Shown here piece after piece: positions 42,968-54,777 of a DNA stretch of 64,000 bases. The notes under the pieces were generated by a model. The model was not told the DNA's origin and ran no database searches. It was given only the letters and a program-made list of their open reading frames with translations. A program made the position numbers and the translations under genes. The stretch spans positions 620,001 to 684,000 of the forward strand of contig JAOALC010000001.1 of the NCBI GenBank assembly GCA_025153775.1. Direction: 5' to 3'. The DNA is from SAR92 clade bacterium H231 (lineage in GTDB: Bacteria; Pseudomonadota; Gammaproteobacteria; Pseudomonadales; Porticoccaceae). The first letter of the stretch is position 1. Every line of letters begins with the position of its first letter.

Positions 42968-43388
42968 ACTGGGTCCTCAGAAATACTTACATGGGATGGG
43001 GATAAAAATGCGACTGCAATCATAGATGTTCAGCCAAAATTGTCAACTTAAACCCAAGGGTGAAATCTCTCAAACAGCCTGCTAGCAGGGGTTGACAGGT
43101 GTGGGAGATAGCGGCTATTCACTGCTCGAATGCCTATTTTACAAAATTTAGCCTATGCTGCGCCCCGCTAGATTTTATGCGAACCCTGAGTCACTAAAAC
43201 CCTGTGGTTTATTAGTTTTTTGAATCGGATATATAGTTTTTGTGAATTGAATTTAGGCTTGCAGCTAACTATACTGCGTCGCCATCAAACAGCCGGTCTG
43301 AGCATTACCATCCTGGCTCTGATCGTTTATGAGTTTATTTAAATCCATTTCCGTTGATGCGGATCATCTTATTAAGGTACTACCTGCC
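42968..43388. other. Divergent gltA / sdhC promoter region
   Basis: The 421 bp between the gltA start and the likely sdhC start hold no gene. The region is AT-rich near sdhC and contains the promoter candidate at 43247-43275. A TTGACA hexamer also lies at 43092-43097 but without a good -10 partner. Confidence 0.6.
43247..43275 (+). promoter_or_regulatory. Candidate sigma-70 promoter for the sdh operon
   Basis: A -35 hexamer TTGAAT (43247-43252) and a -10 hexamer TATACT (43270-43275) are separated by 17 bp, a consensus-like arrangement. It is upstream of sdhC and in the right orientation. This rests only on pattern matching. Confidence 0.4.
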
Positions 43389-43766
43389 GTGGATAAAAAA
43401 AGACCAGTCAATTTAGATATTGGAACAATCAAGCTTCCAATCACTTCCTATGTTTCGATTCTGCACCGAGTATCTGGTGTGATTATGTTTTTTGCCGTGG
43501 CTATTTTTCTGTGGATGCTGGAGAGCAGCCTGGCCTCAGAGCAAAGTTTTAATGAGCTGGGTGGGCTGCTGAGCAACCCGATTTGTCAGTTTATTATCTG
43601 GGGCAGCCTTGCAGCGCTGGCCTATCACGCTATTGCTGGTATCCGTCATCTGATTATGGATTTTGGTTTTGGTGAAGACTCATTTTATGCGGGACGCAAC
43701 AGCGCCTGGGCAGCTTTGGTGCTGTCGGTGGTTGTGATCGCTCTGATTACCTGGTGGATTCTATAA
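43389..43766 (+). CDS. sdhC: Succinate dehydrogenase cytochrome b556 subunit
   Basis: SdhC is one of two membrane anchors that bind heme b and ubiquinone in complex II. The motif KRPVNLDIGTIKLPITSYVSILHRVSG is typical of SdhC N-termini, and three membrane segments follow, with the heme-ligand His in AYHAIAGIRHLIMD. The open frame starts at ATG 43329, but GTG 43389 (VDKKRPVNL) is preferred: AAGG lies about 11 nt before it and the 125-aa product fits the family length, whereas the 20 extra residues resemble nothing. Its stop overlaps the sdhD start (TAATG). Confidence 0.9.
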   Translation: MDKKRPVNLDIGTIKLPITSYVSILHRVSGVIMFFAVAIFLWMLESSLASEQSFNELGGLLSNPICQFIIWGSLAALAYHAIAGIRHLIMDFGFGEDSFYAGRNSAWAALVLSVVVIALITWWIL

Positions 43767-44134
43767 TGGTTACTACAGTTACTAGCCTGGGCCGCAGCGG
43801 CCTGTCGGATTGGATGATCCAGCGTATCAGCGCCTGGGTAATGACAGCTTATCTTGTGTTTATAGTTGCCTACTTTATCGGCAACCCTGACCTGAGCTAT
43901 GGGCAGTGGGCAGAGTTAAATAGCTCTCTGCCTATGCGTATGTTTAGCCTGATCACCATACTTAGTATCGCGGCTCATGCATGGATTGGCATGTGGTGTG
44001 TTCTAACGGATTATATTACCGTCAGATTGATTGGGCCAAAGGCCACTGCAATCCGTATCTTTTTTCAACTGGGCATGATTGCAATTACCTTGCTCTACGT
44101 GATCTGGGCTATCGATATCCTCTGGGGAATTTAA
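43766..44134 (+). CDS. sdhD: Succinate dehydrogenase membrane anchor subunit
   Basis: The 122-aa second anchor of complex II has three membrane segments and the family motifs SGLSDWMIQRISAWVM (TM1 start) and AHAWIGMWCVLTDY (heme and quinone region). ATG 43766 overlaps the sdhC stop codon, so the two are translationally coupled; the longer frame from 43754 lies in sdhC. Confidence 0.92.
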   Translation: MVTTVTSLGRSGLSDWMIQRISAWVMTAYLVFIVAYFIGNPDLSYGQWAELNSSLPMRMFSLITILSIAAHAWIGMWCVLTDYITVRLIGPKATAIRIFFQLGMIAITLLYVIWAIDILWGI

Positions 44135-44138
44135 CTAA

Positions 44139-45911
44139 ATGGCTAACATTAAAACGATGAGTTTTGATGCCGTAATCGTCGGTGGTGGCGGTTCTGGTAT
44201 GCGCGCTGCACTTCAGCTGGCGCAATCTGGTTATAAAACAGCAGTAATTACCAAAGTATTTCCAACTCGCTCCCACACAGTATCTGCCCAGGGCGGTATT
44301 ACCTGTGCGATTGCCAGTGACGATCCCAATGATCAGTGGCAGTGGCATATGTATGACACTATTAAAGGCTCTGACTATATTGGTGATCAGGAAGCCATTG
44401 AATATATGTGCCAGACTGGTCCAGAGGCTATTTTTGAGCTGGAGCATATGGGTCTGCCTTTCTCCCGTACCGAAGAGGGTCGTATCTATCAGCGCCCATT
44501 TGGTGGTCAGTCTAAAGACTTTGGCAATGGCGGCCAGGCGGCGCGCACCTGTGCGGCGGCGGACAGAACCGGCCATGCACTGCTGCACACTCTGTATCAG
44601 GGCAACCTGAAAAACGAGACCACATTCCTCAATGAATGGTATGCGGTGGATATTGTTAAGAATGCTGATAATGCCGTGGTTGGTGTTGTGGCAATCAATA
44701 TAGAGACTGGTGAAACTGTCTATGTGAAATCTAAGGCTACTGTGTTCGCTACCGGCGGTGCAGGGCGTATCTATGCCTCTACTACCAATGCTCATATCTG
44801 CACCGGCGACGGCGTGGGTATGGCACTGCGCGCGGGCTTCCCTGTGCAGGATATCGAGATGTGGCAGTTCCACCCCACAGGTATTCACGGTGCAGGTACT
44901 CTGGTAACAGAGGGTTGTCGTGGTGAAGGTGGTTATCTTATCAACAAAGATGGCGAGCGCTTTATGGAGCGTTATGCCCCCAATGCTAAAGATCTGGCTG
45001 GCCGCGATGTGGTTGCCCGCTCTATGGTGTTGGAGATTCTTGAAGGCCGCGGCTGTGGCCCGGATGGCGACCATGTATATCTCAAGCTGGATCATCTGGG
45101 TGAGGATACATTGAATGCCAAGCTGCCCGGTATCCTTGAGCTCTCGCGTACCTTTGCCCATGCAGACCCAGTAAAAGAGCCTATTCCAGTGGTACCTACC
45201 TGTCACTATATGATGGGCGGTATTCCCACCAATGTTGATGGTCAGGCACTGACCATTGATAAAGACGGCAATGACCAGGTTATTGAAGGCTTTTATGCCT
45301 GTGGTGAAGCGGCCTGTGTCTCTGTGCACGGGGCTAACCGTCTGGGCGGCAACTCGCTGCTGGATCTGGTGGTCTTTGGTCGCGCCTCTGGTATGTTTAT
45401 TGAGAAGCAGCTGCGTGAAGGTATTAACCTTAAAGAGGCCAGCGAAGCGGATATTGAAGCTGCTATGGTTGGCCTCAACCGCATCAACAACTCGGCAGGT
45501 GGCGAAAAAGCTTCAGTGCTGCGTGCTGAGCTGCAGACCATTATGCAGAACTACTTCGGTGTATTCCGCCGCGGTGACTTTATGAAAGAGGGCATTGACA
45601 AGCTCAATGCTCTGCGCCCACGCATTGAAAATGTGGCGCTGGAAGACAAGAGCAATGCCTTTAATACGGCCCGTATCGAAGCGCTGGAGTTGCAGAACCT
45701 GTTTGCCACTGCAGAGGCTACGGCTATTGCTGCTGAGGGTCGCACAGAGAGCCGCGGTGCTCACGCTCGCGAAGATTTCCAAGAGCGCGATGATGAAAAC
45801 TGGTTGTGCCACTCGGTGTATTTCCCCGAGAGCAAGACTCTGGGCAAGCGCGGTGTAAATTTCACGCTGAAAACTCGCGAAGCTTTTGAACCTAAAATCC
45901 GTACCTATTAA
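44139..45911 (+). CDS. sdhA: Succinate dehydrogenase flavoprotein subunit
   Basis: SdhA (590 aa) oxidises succinate to fumarate using covalent FAD. The dinucleotide fold reads [15 protein letters not shown], the FAD-linked His is in [11 protein letters not shown], and the active-site region shows [11 protein letters not shown] and an Arg in [19 protein letters not shown]. Length is normal for the family. It begins 4 bp after sdhD. Confidence 0.97.
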   Translation: MANIKTMSFDAVIVGGGGSGMRAALQLAQSGYKTAVITKVFPTRSHTVSAQGGITCAIASDDPNDQWQWHMYDTIKGSDYIGDQEAIEYMCQTGPEAIFELEHMGLPFSRTEEGRIYQRPFGGQSKDFGNGGQAARTCAAADRTGHALLHTLYQGNLKNETTFLNEWYAVDIVKNADNAVVGVVAINIETGETVYVKSKATVFATGGAGRIYASTTNAHICTGDGVGMALRAGFPVQDIEMWQFHPTGIHGAGTLVTEGCRGEGGYLINKDGERFMERYAPNAKDLAGRDVVARSMVLEILEGRGCGPDGDHVYLKLDHLGEDTLNAKLPGILELSRTFAHADPVKEPIPVVPTCHYMMGGIPTNVDGQALTIDKDGNDQVIEGFYACGEAACVSVHGANRLGGNSLLDLVVFGRASGMFIEKQLREGINLKEASEADIEAAMVGLNRINNSAGGEKASVLRAELQTIMQNYFGVFRRGDFMKEGIDKLNALRPRIENVALEDKSNAFNTARIEALELQNLFATAEATAIAAEGRTESRGAHAREDFQERDDENWLCHSVYFPESKTLGKRGVNFTLKTREAFEPKIRTY

Positions 45912-45928
45912 TAGGGGCTGACTGAATT

Positions 45929-46633
45929 ATGTTGAATGTAAGTATTTATCGCTACAACCCAGAAGTGGACTCTGAGCCTTATATGCAAGATTTTAAGGTG
46001 GATACCCAGGGCAAAGATGTGATGGTTCTGGATGTACTGGAAAAGTTAAAAACAGAGGACCCAACCCTGACATTCCGCCGCTCATGTCGCGAGGGTGTCT
46101 GTGGTTCCGACGGTGTGAATATCTCTGGCAAGAATGGCCTGGCCTGTATCACACCTCTCTCAGAGGCGGTGAAGGGCAATAAGCTGGTGATTCGCCCGCT
46201 GCCCGGTCTGCCGGTGATTCGTGATCTGGTGATTGATATGAGCCAGTTCTACGCTCAGTACGAGAAGATTCAGCCCTATATGATTAACAATAACCCGGCG
46301 CCTGCCATCGAGCGACTGCAGTCTCCGGAAGAGCGTGCCAAGCTGGATGGTCTGTACGAGTGCATTCTCTGTGCCTGCTGTTCAACGGCTTGCCCATCGT
46401 TCTGGTGGAACCCGGATAAGTTTATTGGCCCATCCGGCCTGTTGCAGGCCTATCGCTTTTTGGCGGATAGTCGCGACACGGCCACCGAAGAGCGCCTGGC
46501 TAACCTGGATGACCCCTTCAGTGTGTTCCGTTGCCACGGCATTATGAACTGCGTGCAGGTCTGTCCAAAAGGGTTGAATCCCACCAAAGCCATTGGCCAT
46601 ATTCGAAGTATGTTGATCAGAAGCGCAACTTAA
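45929..46633 (+). CDS. sdhB: Succinate dehydrogenase iron-sulfur subunit
   Basis: SdhB (234 aa) passes electrons from FAD to quinone. It has the [2Fe-2S] ligands in SCREGVCGSDG, the [4Fe-4S] motif CILCACCSTACPS and the CHGIMNCVQVCPKGLNP segment that binds the [4Fe-4S] and [3Fe-4S] clusters. It ends the sdh unit and is followed by an intrinsic terminator. Confidence 0.97.
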   Translation: MLNVSIYRYNPEVDSEPYMQDFKVDTQGKDVMVLDVLEKLKTEDPTLTFRRSCREGVCGSDGVNISGKNGLACITPLSEAVKGNKLVIRPLPGLPVIRDLVIDMSQFYAQYEKIQPYMINNNPAPAIERLQSPEERAKLDGLYECILCACCSTACPSFWWNPDKFIGPSGLLQAYRFLADSRDTATEERLANLDDPFSVFRCHGIMNCVQVCPKGLNPTKAIGHIRSMLIRSAT

Positions 46634-46670
46634 TGATCAGATAAGCCTGAATTGCTAGGCTAAAACCCCA

Positions 46671-46698
46671 AACGGCCAGTTTTTACTGGCCGTTTTAG
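46671..46698 (+). terminator. Intrinsic terminator between sdhB and sucA
   Basis: The stem AACGGCCAG / CTGGCCGTT encloses a loop of six T/A bases and is followed by a short T-run. It may end the sdh transcript or only reduce read-through into sucA. Confidence 0.75.
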
Positions 46699-46768
46699 TA
46701 AATGCAGTTTAGAATACCCGCGTTCGAAATTTGCCTAATACACAGTATTTATACGGGGAACATCAGCA

Positions 46769-49603
46769 ATGCCTGAGGGCTTAATGGAGCAATTTTTACG
46801 CTCCTCCCACTTTTCTGGTGGAAACGCTGCATACATTGAAGAACTCTACGAAACCTACTTGCACGAGCCCAATAGCGTGCCAGAGGAGTGGAGTAGCTTT
46901 TTCGACTCCCTACCGCGCACCAATGGATCAGTTACTCCTGATATTTCCCACGCCACCATTATTCAGCACTTTGAACTGCTGGGTCGTCGCCAGGCGCGCC
47001 CAACTCCGGCTCCAGGCTCAGGTGGTATACACCTTGAGCACGAGCGCAAGCAGGTTAAGGTTGTTCAGTTAATTAGCTCCTACCGCTTTCGCGGTCATCA
47101 GAAAGCCAGCCTAGACCCGCTGGGGCTGATGGTTCGTGAAGATGTGCCAGATTTAAATCTGCACTTCCATGGCTTGACCGACGCGGACTTAGATACCACC
47201 TTTCAGACCAGCCCACTGTATATGGGCAAGCCCGAGGCAACTCTGCGCGAGATTGTCGAGACACTGGAAGAGACTTACTGCGGCCATCTGGGCCCAGAAT
47301 TTATGCATATCACCAGCTTTGCTGAGAAGCAGTGGCTGGCCCAGCGCTTTGAGTCTGTGCGCTCCAAGCCCACCTATGGTGATGAGGCCCGTATTGATGT
47401 GCTGAGCCGCCTTACTGCAGCTGAGGGGCTGGAGAAGCACCTGGACTCCAAGTATCCGGGCACCAAGCGCTTTGGTCTTGAGGGGGGCGAGAGCCTGATT
47501 CCACTGCTCGATTGCCTGGTGCGTCGCTCTGGGGAATACGGCTGCAAAGAAATTGTAATGGCCATGGCCCACCGTGGCCGGCTTAATGTCTTGGTGAATA
47601 TTCTGGGCAAAAACCCTGCCGAGATGTTTGAAGAATTTGAAGGCAAGCGCCTGGTTAACACCAGTGGCGATGTGAAATACCACCAGGGCTTCTCATCCAA
47701 TGTGATGACTCCCGGGGGTGAGGTGCATATGGCGCTGGGCTTTAACCCGTCGCACCTGGAGATTTCCTGCCCGGTGGTGATTGGCTCTGGCCGCGCCCGC
47801 CAGGATCGTCGCGACGATGCCAGCGGCGAGAAAGTAGTGCCTATTCTGATGCACGGTGATGCGGCCTTTGCCGGTCAGGGTGTAGTGATGGAAACCTTCC
47901 AGCTCTCCCAGACTCGCGCCTATAAAACTGGCGGCACTATTCATATTGTGATCAACAACCAGGTTGGCTTTACCACTAGCCGCCAGGATGATGCGCGCTC
48001 CACTGAATACTGCACAGATATTGCCAAGATGGTGCAGGCGCCTATTCTGCACGTGAATGGCGATAACCCGGATGCGGTGATGTTTGCGGCCATGCTGGCC
48101 ATGGACTACCGCTATGAGTTTGGCAAAGATGTGGTAATTGATCTGGTTTGTTACCGCCGTCGCGGCCACAACGAGACCGACGAGCCGTCGTCTACCCAGC
48201 CGCTGATGTACGACATTATTCGCAAGCACAGCACCACCAGAACCCTGTATGCCCAGAAACTCGTAGCCGAGGGAGTGGTAGAGCAGGATCAGGCCAATGA
48301 AATGGCCAATGAATACAGAGCCAGCCTGGATAATGGCGACTTTGTAGTGCACAACCTGGTGCGCGAGCCGGACACCACTCTATTTGTTAATTGGGAGCCT
48401 TATTTGGGCCACGATTGGCGAACCCCTTCGAGCACTGGCTTGGATATCAAGCAGTTGCAAGAGGTTGCGGCAAAGATAACCAGTATTCCCGACGGCATCC
48501 AGGTGCAGCGTCAGGTGGCTAAGATTTACGATGACCGCCGCAAAATGGCTGGCGGTGCCTTGCCTCTCAACTGGGGTATGGCTGAGCTTCTGGCTTATGG
48601 CACCCTGTTGGATGAGGGCTATCCGATCCGTATTACTGGCCAGGATGTGCGCCGGGGTACCTTCTCGCACCGTCACGCGGTGGTATTTAATCAAAAAGAT
48701 GGCGAAGCCTATCTGCCAATGGCTCATCTGGCCGATGATCAGCCGCGCTTTGATATCTATGACTCAGTGCTCTCGGAAGAGGCGGTACTGGCCTTTGAAT
48801 ATGGCTATGCCACTACAGCGCCCAAGGGCCTGATTATTTGGGAAGCTCAGTTTGGCGATTTTGCCAATGGTGCCCAGGTGGTGATCGATCAGTTTATTGC
48901 CAGTGGTGAGCACAAATGGCAGCGCCTGTCTGGCCTGACCATGATGTTGCCCCACGGGTTTGAAGGGCAGGGGCCAGAGCATAGCTCTGCCCGCTTAGAG
49001 CGCTTTTTACAGCTCTGTGCAGAGCACAATATGCAGGTGGTAATTCCTACCACTCCGGCGCAGATTTTCCATCTGCTGCGTCGCCAGGCTATTCGTCCCA
49101 TGCGCCGCCCGCTGGTGATTATGAGTCCCAAATGGATTCTGCGTCACAAGCTGGCCACCTCTTCTCTGGAAGAGCTTGCCAATGGCGAGTTCCACAATGT
49201 GATTGACGACCAGCTAGAGCCCGCTGAGGTCCGCCGTGTGGTGCTCTGCTCTGGCAAGGTTTATTACCATCTGCTGGAAGAGCGCCAAGAGCGCGGTATA
49301 GATGATATTGCTCTGATTCGCCTGGAGCAGCTGTATCCGTTCCCGGACGACGAGCTGGAAGATATTCTGCGCCCCTACAGCAATATAGAAGATATTATCT
49401 GGTGCCAGGAAGAGCCCATGAACCAGGGTGCCTGGTATAGCAGTCAGCACCATATGCGCCATGTTATACAGCACCTAAAACCTGAATTACACCTTAGCTT
49501 TGTGGGTCGCGAAAGTTCAGCGGCACCGGCGAGCGGGTATATGTCTGTTCATTTAGAAGAGCAGAAGCAATTTATTAATCAAGCACTCACAATCGACTCT
49601 TAA
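46769..49603 (+). CDS. sucA: 2-oxoglutarate dehydrogenase E1 component
   Basis: SucA (944 aa) is the thiamine-diphosphate-dependent E1 of the 2-oxoglutarate dehydrogenase complex. The N-terminal segment YIEELYETYLHEPNSVPEEW binds E2; central motifs include MAMAHRGRLNVLVNI, the ThDP/Mg region GDAAFAGQGVVMET with NNQVGFTTS, and the C-terminal FSHRHAVVF region. Length is typical. The next gene, sucB, starts 16 bp downstream. GGGGA precedes the ATG. Confidence 0.97.
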   Translation: MPEGLMEQFLRSSHFSGGNAAYIEELYETYLHEPNSVPEEWSSFFDSLPRTNGSVTPDISHATIIQHFELLGRRQARPTPAPGSGGIHLEHERKQVKVVQLISSYRFRGHQKASLDPLGLMVREDVPDLNLHFHGLTDADLDTTFQTSPLYMGKPEATLREIVETLEETYCGHLGPEFMHITSFAEKQWLAQRFESVRSKPTYGDEARIDVLSRLTAAEGLEKHLDSKYPGTKRFGLEGGESLIPLLDCLVRRSGEYGCKEIVMAMAHRGRLNVLVNILGKNPAEMFEEFEGKRLVNTSGDVKYHQGFSSNVMTPGGEVHMALGFNPSHLEISCPVVIGSGRARQDRRDDASGEKVVPILMHGDAAFAGQGVVMETFQLSQTRAYKTGGTIHIVINNQVGFTTSRQDDARSTEYCTDIAKMVQAPILHVNGDNPDAVMFAAMLAMDYRYEFGKDVVIDLVCYRRRGHNETDEPSSTQPLMYDIIRKHSTTRTLYAQKLVAEGVVEQDQANEMANEYRASLDNGDFVVHNLVREPDTTLFVNWEPYLGHDWRTPSSTGLDIKQLQEVAAKITSIPDGIQVQRQVAKIYDDRRKMAGGALPLNWGMAELLAYGTLLDEGYPIRITGQDVRRGTFSHRHAVVFNQKDGEAYLPMAHLADDQPRFDIYDSVLSEEAVLAFEYGYATTAPKGLIIWEAQFGDFANGAQVVIDQFIASGEHKWQRLSGLTMMLPHGFEGQGPEHSSARLERFLQLCAEHNMQVVIPTTPAQIFHLLRRQAIRPMRRPLVIMSPKWILRHKLATSSLEELANGEFHNVIDDQLEPAEVRRVVLCSGKVYYHLLEERQERGIDDIALIRLEQLYPFPDDELEDILRPYSNIEDIIWCQEEPMNQGAWYSSQHHMRHVIQHLKPELHLSFVGRESSAAPASGYMSVHLEEQKQFINQALTIDS

Positions 49604-49618
49604 AGCAGGAATAGATTA

Positions 49619-50818
49619 ATGGCCATCGAAATTAAGGCACCCACTTTCCCAGAATCTGTGCAAGAAGGCACATTGGCAACCTGGCACAAAAACGTTGGCG
49701 ACAGCGTAACCCGCGACGAACTTATTGTTGATATCGAAACCGACAAGGTAGTTCTCGAGGTGGTTGCACCTGCCACAGGAACTCTGACTGAGATACTTAA
49801 AGCTCAGGACGATATTGTGCTCAGCAATGAAGTGATTGCGCGCATCGAAGAGGGCGAGGCAGCCCAGCCTGCAGCGGCTCCAGCGGCGAAAAAGGAAGAA
49901 GCGGACATCCAGGTGGCAGAGTCACTGGTTAATCCAGCGGCCAAAAAGCTTGCTGATGAGCGTGATATTGATCTATCACAGGTCACTGGCACCGGCAAAG
50001 GTGGCAGAATTACCAAAGAAGATGTGGTGAATTTCACCCCAGCTGCTGCGCCTGTAGCGGCCAGTGCAGCGCCTGCTGCGGCAGCCCCTGCGGACGACGC
50101 CATGCCAGCAGGTGAGCGAGTTGAGCGCCGAGTGGCCATGACCAGAATGCGCACGCGCATTGCAGAGCGCCTGTTGGATGTGACCCAGAACACTGCATCT
50201 CTGACTACATTTAATGAAGTGGATATGTCGGCCCTGATGGGGCTGCGCAAGCAGTATCAGGACGAATTTACCAAGACCCACAATGGCACCAGACTGGGCT
50301 TTATGGGCTTCTTTGTAAAAGCTGCAGTAGAGGCTCTCAAGCGCTTCCCGCTGGTGAATGCCTCAATTGATGGCAATGATATTGTCTACCATGGCTTTCA
50401 GGATATAGGTGTAGCAGTGTCTACAGATCGCGGCCTGGTAGTGCCTGTGCTGCGCAATGCAGAAAACATGAGTATTGCTACTGTAGAGAACAGCATCGGT
50501 GACTATGCCGGCAAGGCGCGGGATGGCAAGCTAAGCATTGAAGAGATGACTGGTGGCACCTTTACCATTACCAATGGTGGCGTCTATGGGTCATTGCTTT
50601 CAACGCCGATTATTAACCCGCCCCAGACAGCAATTTTGGGTATGCACACTATTCAGCAGCGTCCGGTAGCGGTCAATGGTCAGGTAGAGATACGTCCTAT
50701 GATGTATCTGGCGCTGTCCTATGATCACCGCCTGATCGATGGCAAGGAAGCGGTACAATTCTTGGTTACGATTAAGCAGTTAATCGAAGATCCAGCTAAG
50801 ATTTTACTTGAAATTTAA
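49619..50818 (+). CDS. sucB: Dihydrolipoyllysine-residue succinyltransferase (E2)
   Basis: SucB (399 aa) is the core of the 2-oxoglutarate dehydrogenase complex. It has one lipoyl domain with the lipoylated Lys43 in ETDKVVLE, an Ala/Pro/Glu-rich linker, a peripheral-subunit-binding domain (about 103-140, [13 protein letters not shown]), a second Ala/Pro linker, and the catalytic domain with [13 protein letters not shown] near the C-terminus. It sits between sucA and lpd. Confidence 0.97.
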   Translation: MAIEIKAPTFPESVQEGTLATWHKNVGDSVTRDELIVDIETDKVVLEVVAPATGTLTEILKAQDDIVLSNEVIARIEEGEAAQPAAAPAAKKEEADIQVAESLVNPAAKKLADERDIDLSQVTGTGKGGRITKEDVVNFTPAAAPVAASAAPAAAAPADDAMPAGERVERRVAMTRMRTRIAERLLDVTQNTASLTTFNEVDMSALMGLRKQYQDEFTKTHNGTRLGFMGFFVKAAVEALKRFPLVNASIDGNDIVYHGFQDIGVAVSTDRGLVVPVLRNAENMSIATVENSIGDYAGKARDGKLSIEEMTGGTFTITNGGVYGSLLSTPIINPPQTAILGMHTIQQRPVAVNGQVEIRPMMYLALSYDHRLIDGKEAVQFLVTIKQLIEDPAKILLEI

Positions 50819-50848
50819 CACGTAAGTTATTGATAAATAGGTATTTAA

Positions 50849-52288
<1,440 letters not shown>

Positions 52289-52313
52289 GCCCAGTTAACA
52301 ATACCTTTTAACC

Positions 52314-52331
52314 CCCGGGCGCTAGCCCGGG
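52314..52331. other. GC-rich hairpin between lpd and sucC
   Basis: A perfect 7-bp stem CCCGGGC / GCCCGGG encloses GCTA. There is no T-run, so it is not a standard terminator. It may stabilise or process the long suc transcript. Confidence 0.5.
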
Positions 52332-52368
52332 CAACCATCCATCCGAAAGATTTAACGGGAAGAGAAGT

Positions 52369-53535
52369 ATGAACCTGCACGAATATCAGGGTAAGCAGCT
52401 ATTTGCTGAGTACGGACTGCCAGTGTCTAAGGGCATTGCTGCAGAGACCGCACAGGAAGCAGCAGCTGCTGCCGATACCATTGGCGGTGACAAATGGGTT
52501 GTTAAGGCCCAGGTGCACGCTGGTGGCCGAGGTAAAGCTGGTGGCGTAAAGCTGGTTAGCTCCAAAGCCGAAATCGAAGAGTTTGCCAACCACTGGTTGG
52601 GCAAAAACCTGGTGACCTACCAGACAGATGCCAATGGTCAGCCGGTCAGCCGTATTCTGGTTGAGACCTGCACCGATATTGACCAAGAGCTGTATCTGGG
52701 CGCTGTGGTCGATCGCGCGACTCGTCGTATTATCTTTATGGCCTCCACCGAAGGCGGTGTTGAGATCGAGAAGGTTGCAGAAGAGACTCCCGAGAAAATC
52801 CTAAAGGCGATTATCGACCCTCTGACAGGCGCACAGCCTTATCAGGGCCGTGATCTGGCCTTTAAACTGGGCCTTAAAGGGGTTCAGATTAAGCAGTTTG
52901 TGCAGATCTTTATGGGTCTGGCCAAAATGTTTAAAGAGAAAGACTTGGAGCTGTTGGAGATTAACCCACTGGTTATCACCGACGAAGGCAATCTGCACTG
53001 TTTGGATGCCAAGGTGATTATAGATGGCAACGCGCTGTACCGTCAGCCCGCTATCAAAGCTATGCACGATCCCTCCCAGGAAGATGCCCGTGAAGCTCAT
53101 GCGGCCTCATTTGAGCTGAACTATGTGGCTCTAGACGGCAATATTGGTTGTATGGTCAACGGCGCTGGCCTGGCTATGGGTACTATGGATATTGTGCACC
53201 TGCACGGTGGTTCTCCCGCTAACTTCCTCGATGTAGGCGGCGGCGCAACCAAAGAGCGTGTGGTTGAAGCCTTTAAAATTATTCTCTCTGACAGCAATGT
53301 TAAAGCGGTACTGATCAATATCTTTGGCGGTATTGTGCGCTGTGATCTGATTGCCGATGGTGTGATTGGTGCAGTTGAGGAAGTGGGCGTAAAGATTCCA
53401 GTGGTTGTTCGCCTTGAGGGTAACAATGCTGAACTGGGTACTAAAAAGCTGGCCGAATCTGGTCTGGCTATTATTGCTGCAACCAGCTTGACGGATGCCG
53501 CGCAACAAGCTGTTAAAGCCGCAGGAGGTAACTAA
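52369..53535 (+). CDS. sucC: Succinate-CoA ligase, beta subunit
   Basis: SucC (388 aa) is the ATP-grasp nucleotide-binding subunit of succinyl-CoA synthetase. It begins [18 protein letters not shown], typical of the family, and contains [16 protein letters not shown] and LEINPLV. It ends one base before sucD, which has a strong AGGAGGT site inside the sucC end, so the two are coupled. GGGAAGAG precedes its own ATG. Confidence 0.97.
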   Translation: MNLHEYQGKQLFAEYGLPVSKGIAAETAQEAAAAADTIGGDKWVVKAQVHAGGRGKAGGVKLVSSKAEIEEFANHWLGKNLVTYQTDANGQPVSRILVETCTDIDQELYLGAVVDRATRRIIFMASTEGGVEIEKVAEETPEKILKAIIDPLTGAQPYQGRDLAFKLGLKGVQIKQFVQIFMGLAKMFKEKDLELLEINPLVITDEGNLHCLDAKVIIDGNALYRQPAIKAMHDPSQEDAREAHAASFELNYVALDGNIGCMVNGAGLAMGTMDIVHLHGGSPANFLDVGGGATKERVVEAFKIILSDSNVKAVLINIFGGIVRCDLIADGVIGAVEEVGVKIPVVVRLEGNNAELGTKKLAESGLAIIAATSLTDAAQQAVKAAGGN

Positions 53536-53536
53536 T

Positions 53537-54409
53537 ATGTCTATCTTAATCAATGCTGACACTAAGGTTATCTGCCAGGGTTTTACGGGCGGGCAGGGTA
53601 CCTTCCACTCAGAGCAAGCGCTTGAGTACGGTACTAAAATGGTTGGTGGTGTAACCCCAGGTAAGGGCGGCACTGAGCATCTGGGTCTGCCGGTATTTAA
53701 TACTGTTGCAGAGGCTGTGGAAGCCACAGGCGCAGAGGCCTCGGTTATCTATGTTCCTGCACCATTTTGTAAAGATTCTATTCTTGAAGCGGCTAACGCT
53801 GGCTTAAAGCTGGTTGTCTGTATTACTGAAGGCATTCCTACTCAGGATATGCTGGATTGTAAGGTTGTTTGCGACACTTTGGGCGTGCGCCTTATTGGAC
53901 CCAACTGCCCAGGCGTTATCACTCCAGGCGAATGCAAGATCGGCATTATGCCCGGTCATATCCATCTGCCCGGTAAAGTGGGTATCGTTTCCCGTTCAGG
54001 TACTCTGACTTACGAAGCGGTTAAGCAGACTACTGACTATGGTTTTGGCCAGTCTACTTGCGTAGGTATTGGCGGCGACCCGATCCCAGGTTCTAGCTTT
54101 ATCGATATTCTCGAGCTATTTGAGAAAGATCCAGCTACCGAGGCCATTGTTATGATCGGTGAGATTGGTGGTACTGCAGAAGAAGAAGCAGCGGCCTATA
54201 TTAAAGCCAATGTTACCAAGCCAGTTGTGTCTTATATTGCTGGTGTTACTGCACCTGCTGGTAAGCGTATGGGCCATGCTGGTGCGATTGTTTCTGGTGG
54301 TAAAGGTACTGCAGATGAGAAGTTTGCGGTGCTGGAAGATGCTGGTGTTAAGACAGTTCGCAGCCTGGCTGATATTGGGGCTGGCTTGAAAGAAATTACT
54401 GGTTGGTAA
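53537..54409 (+). CDS. sucD: Succinate-CoA ligase, alpha subunit
   Basis: SucD (290 aa) binds CoA and carries the phosphohistidine. It begins [18 protein letters not shown] and contains the CoA-binding GGVTPGKGG and the phospho-His motif [12 protein letters not shown]. The frame extends upstream to 53495 within sucC, but ATG 53537 after AGGAGGT fits the family. It closes the TCA run and is followed by an intrinsic terminator. Confidence 0.97.
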   Translation: MSILINADTKVICQGFTGGQGTFHSEQALEYGTKMVGGVTPGKGGTEHLGLPVFNTVAEAVEATGAEASVIYVPAPFCKDSILEAANAGLKLVVCITEGIPTQDMLDCKVVCDTLGVRLIGPNCPGVITPGECKIGIMPGHIHLPGKVGIVSRSGTLTYEAVKQTTDYGFGQSTCVGIGGDPIPGSSFIDILELFEKDPATEAIVMIGEIGGTAEEEAAAYIKANVTKPVVSYIAGVTAPAGKRMGHAGAIVSGGKGTADEKFAVLEDAGVKTVRSLADIGAGLKEITGW

Positions 54410-54430
54410 GTTCTTTAAGGCAATTTAAAG

Positions 54431-54455
54431 AAGCGGCTTTCGGGCCGCTTTTTTT
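54431..54455 (+). terminator. Intrinsic terminator after sucD
   Basis: The stem AAGCGGC / GCCGCTT with a TTTCGG loop is followed by five T. It ends the suc operon about 20 bp after the sucD stop. Confidence 0.9.
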
Positions 54456-54544
54456 ATGTCTTGGGTTTTGTGCGGCGGTTGTTCTAGCCATGCTGTTATT
54501 TTGAGGGTTAGGAGAGATATCTCTTTAGCTGGTGCCGAGCCCCC

Positions 54545-54701
54545 ATAGTCCCTGCCAGTGCCCTTGCGATCGGTCCCATGGGTACAGGTATTTTCAGCGT
54601 TCAGACAACTCGCTTCGCTCAGACAAGTCTTCTCTCAATCTGAAAATACCTGCACCCATAAACGGGCCCTGATTGATCGCAAGGACACTGGCAGGGACTA
54701 T
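54545..54701. repeat. Long inverted-repeat element (157 bp)
   Basis: The left arm (54545-54597) starts ATAGTCCCTGCCAGTG and ends GGTATTTTCAG; the right arm (54640-54701) is its near-perfect reverse complement apart from a short extra segment (about 9 bp). The outer part (CCCTGCCAGTG..CCTTGCGATC) and the inner part (ACAGGTATTTTCAG / GCAGGTATTTTCAG) match strongly. The 42-nt loop contains CTCGCTTCGCTCAGAC. It encodes nothing and lies in the 368-bp gap between sucD and the trmK-like gene; it may be a MITE- or REP-type element or a structured RNA. Confidence 0.75.
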
Positions 54702-54777
54702 TTGAGTTTGTTATCGACGATCTAGATTAGACGCTTGCCAGTGGCCGGTAGCAGTATGGTTTGGATAACGGGTTTGC

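Noticed and set aside
43092-43121. TTGACA with TATTCA as an sdh/gltA promoter
   Set aside because: The -10 is weak and the spacing is 18 bp; the pair at 43247-43275 is better placed and closer to consensus.
44109-45329. 406-codon open frame on the minus strand
   Set aside because: It lies wholly antisense to sdhA, has no family resemblance or ribosome site, and reflects codon bias of the conserved gene opposite.
47693-48352. 219-codon minus-strand frame
   Set aside because: It is antisense to sucA with low-complexity, His-rich composition typical of shadow frames.
53131-53727. 198-codon minus-strand frame across sucC/sucD
   Set aside because: It spans two certain genes on the opposite strand and has no independent support.
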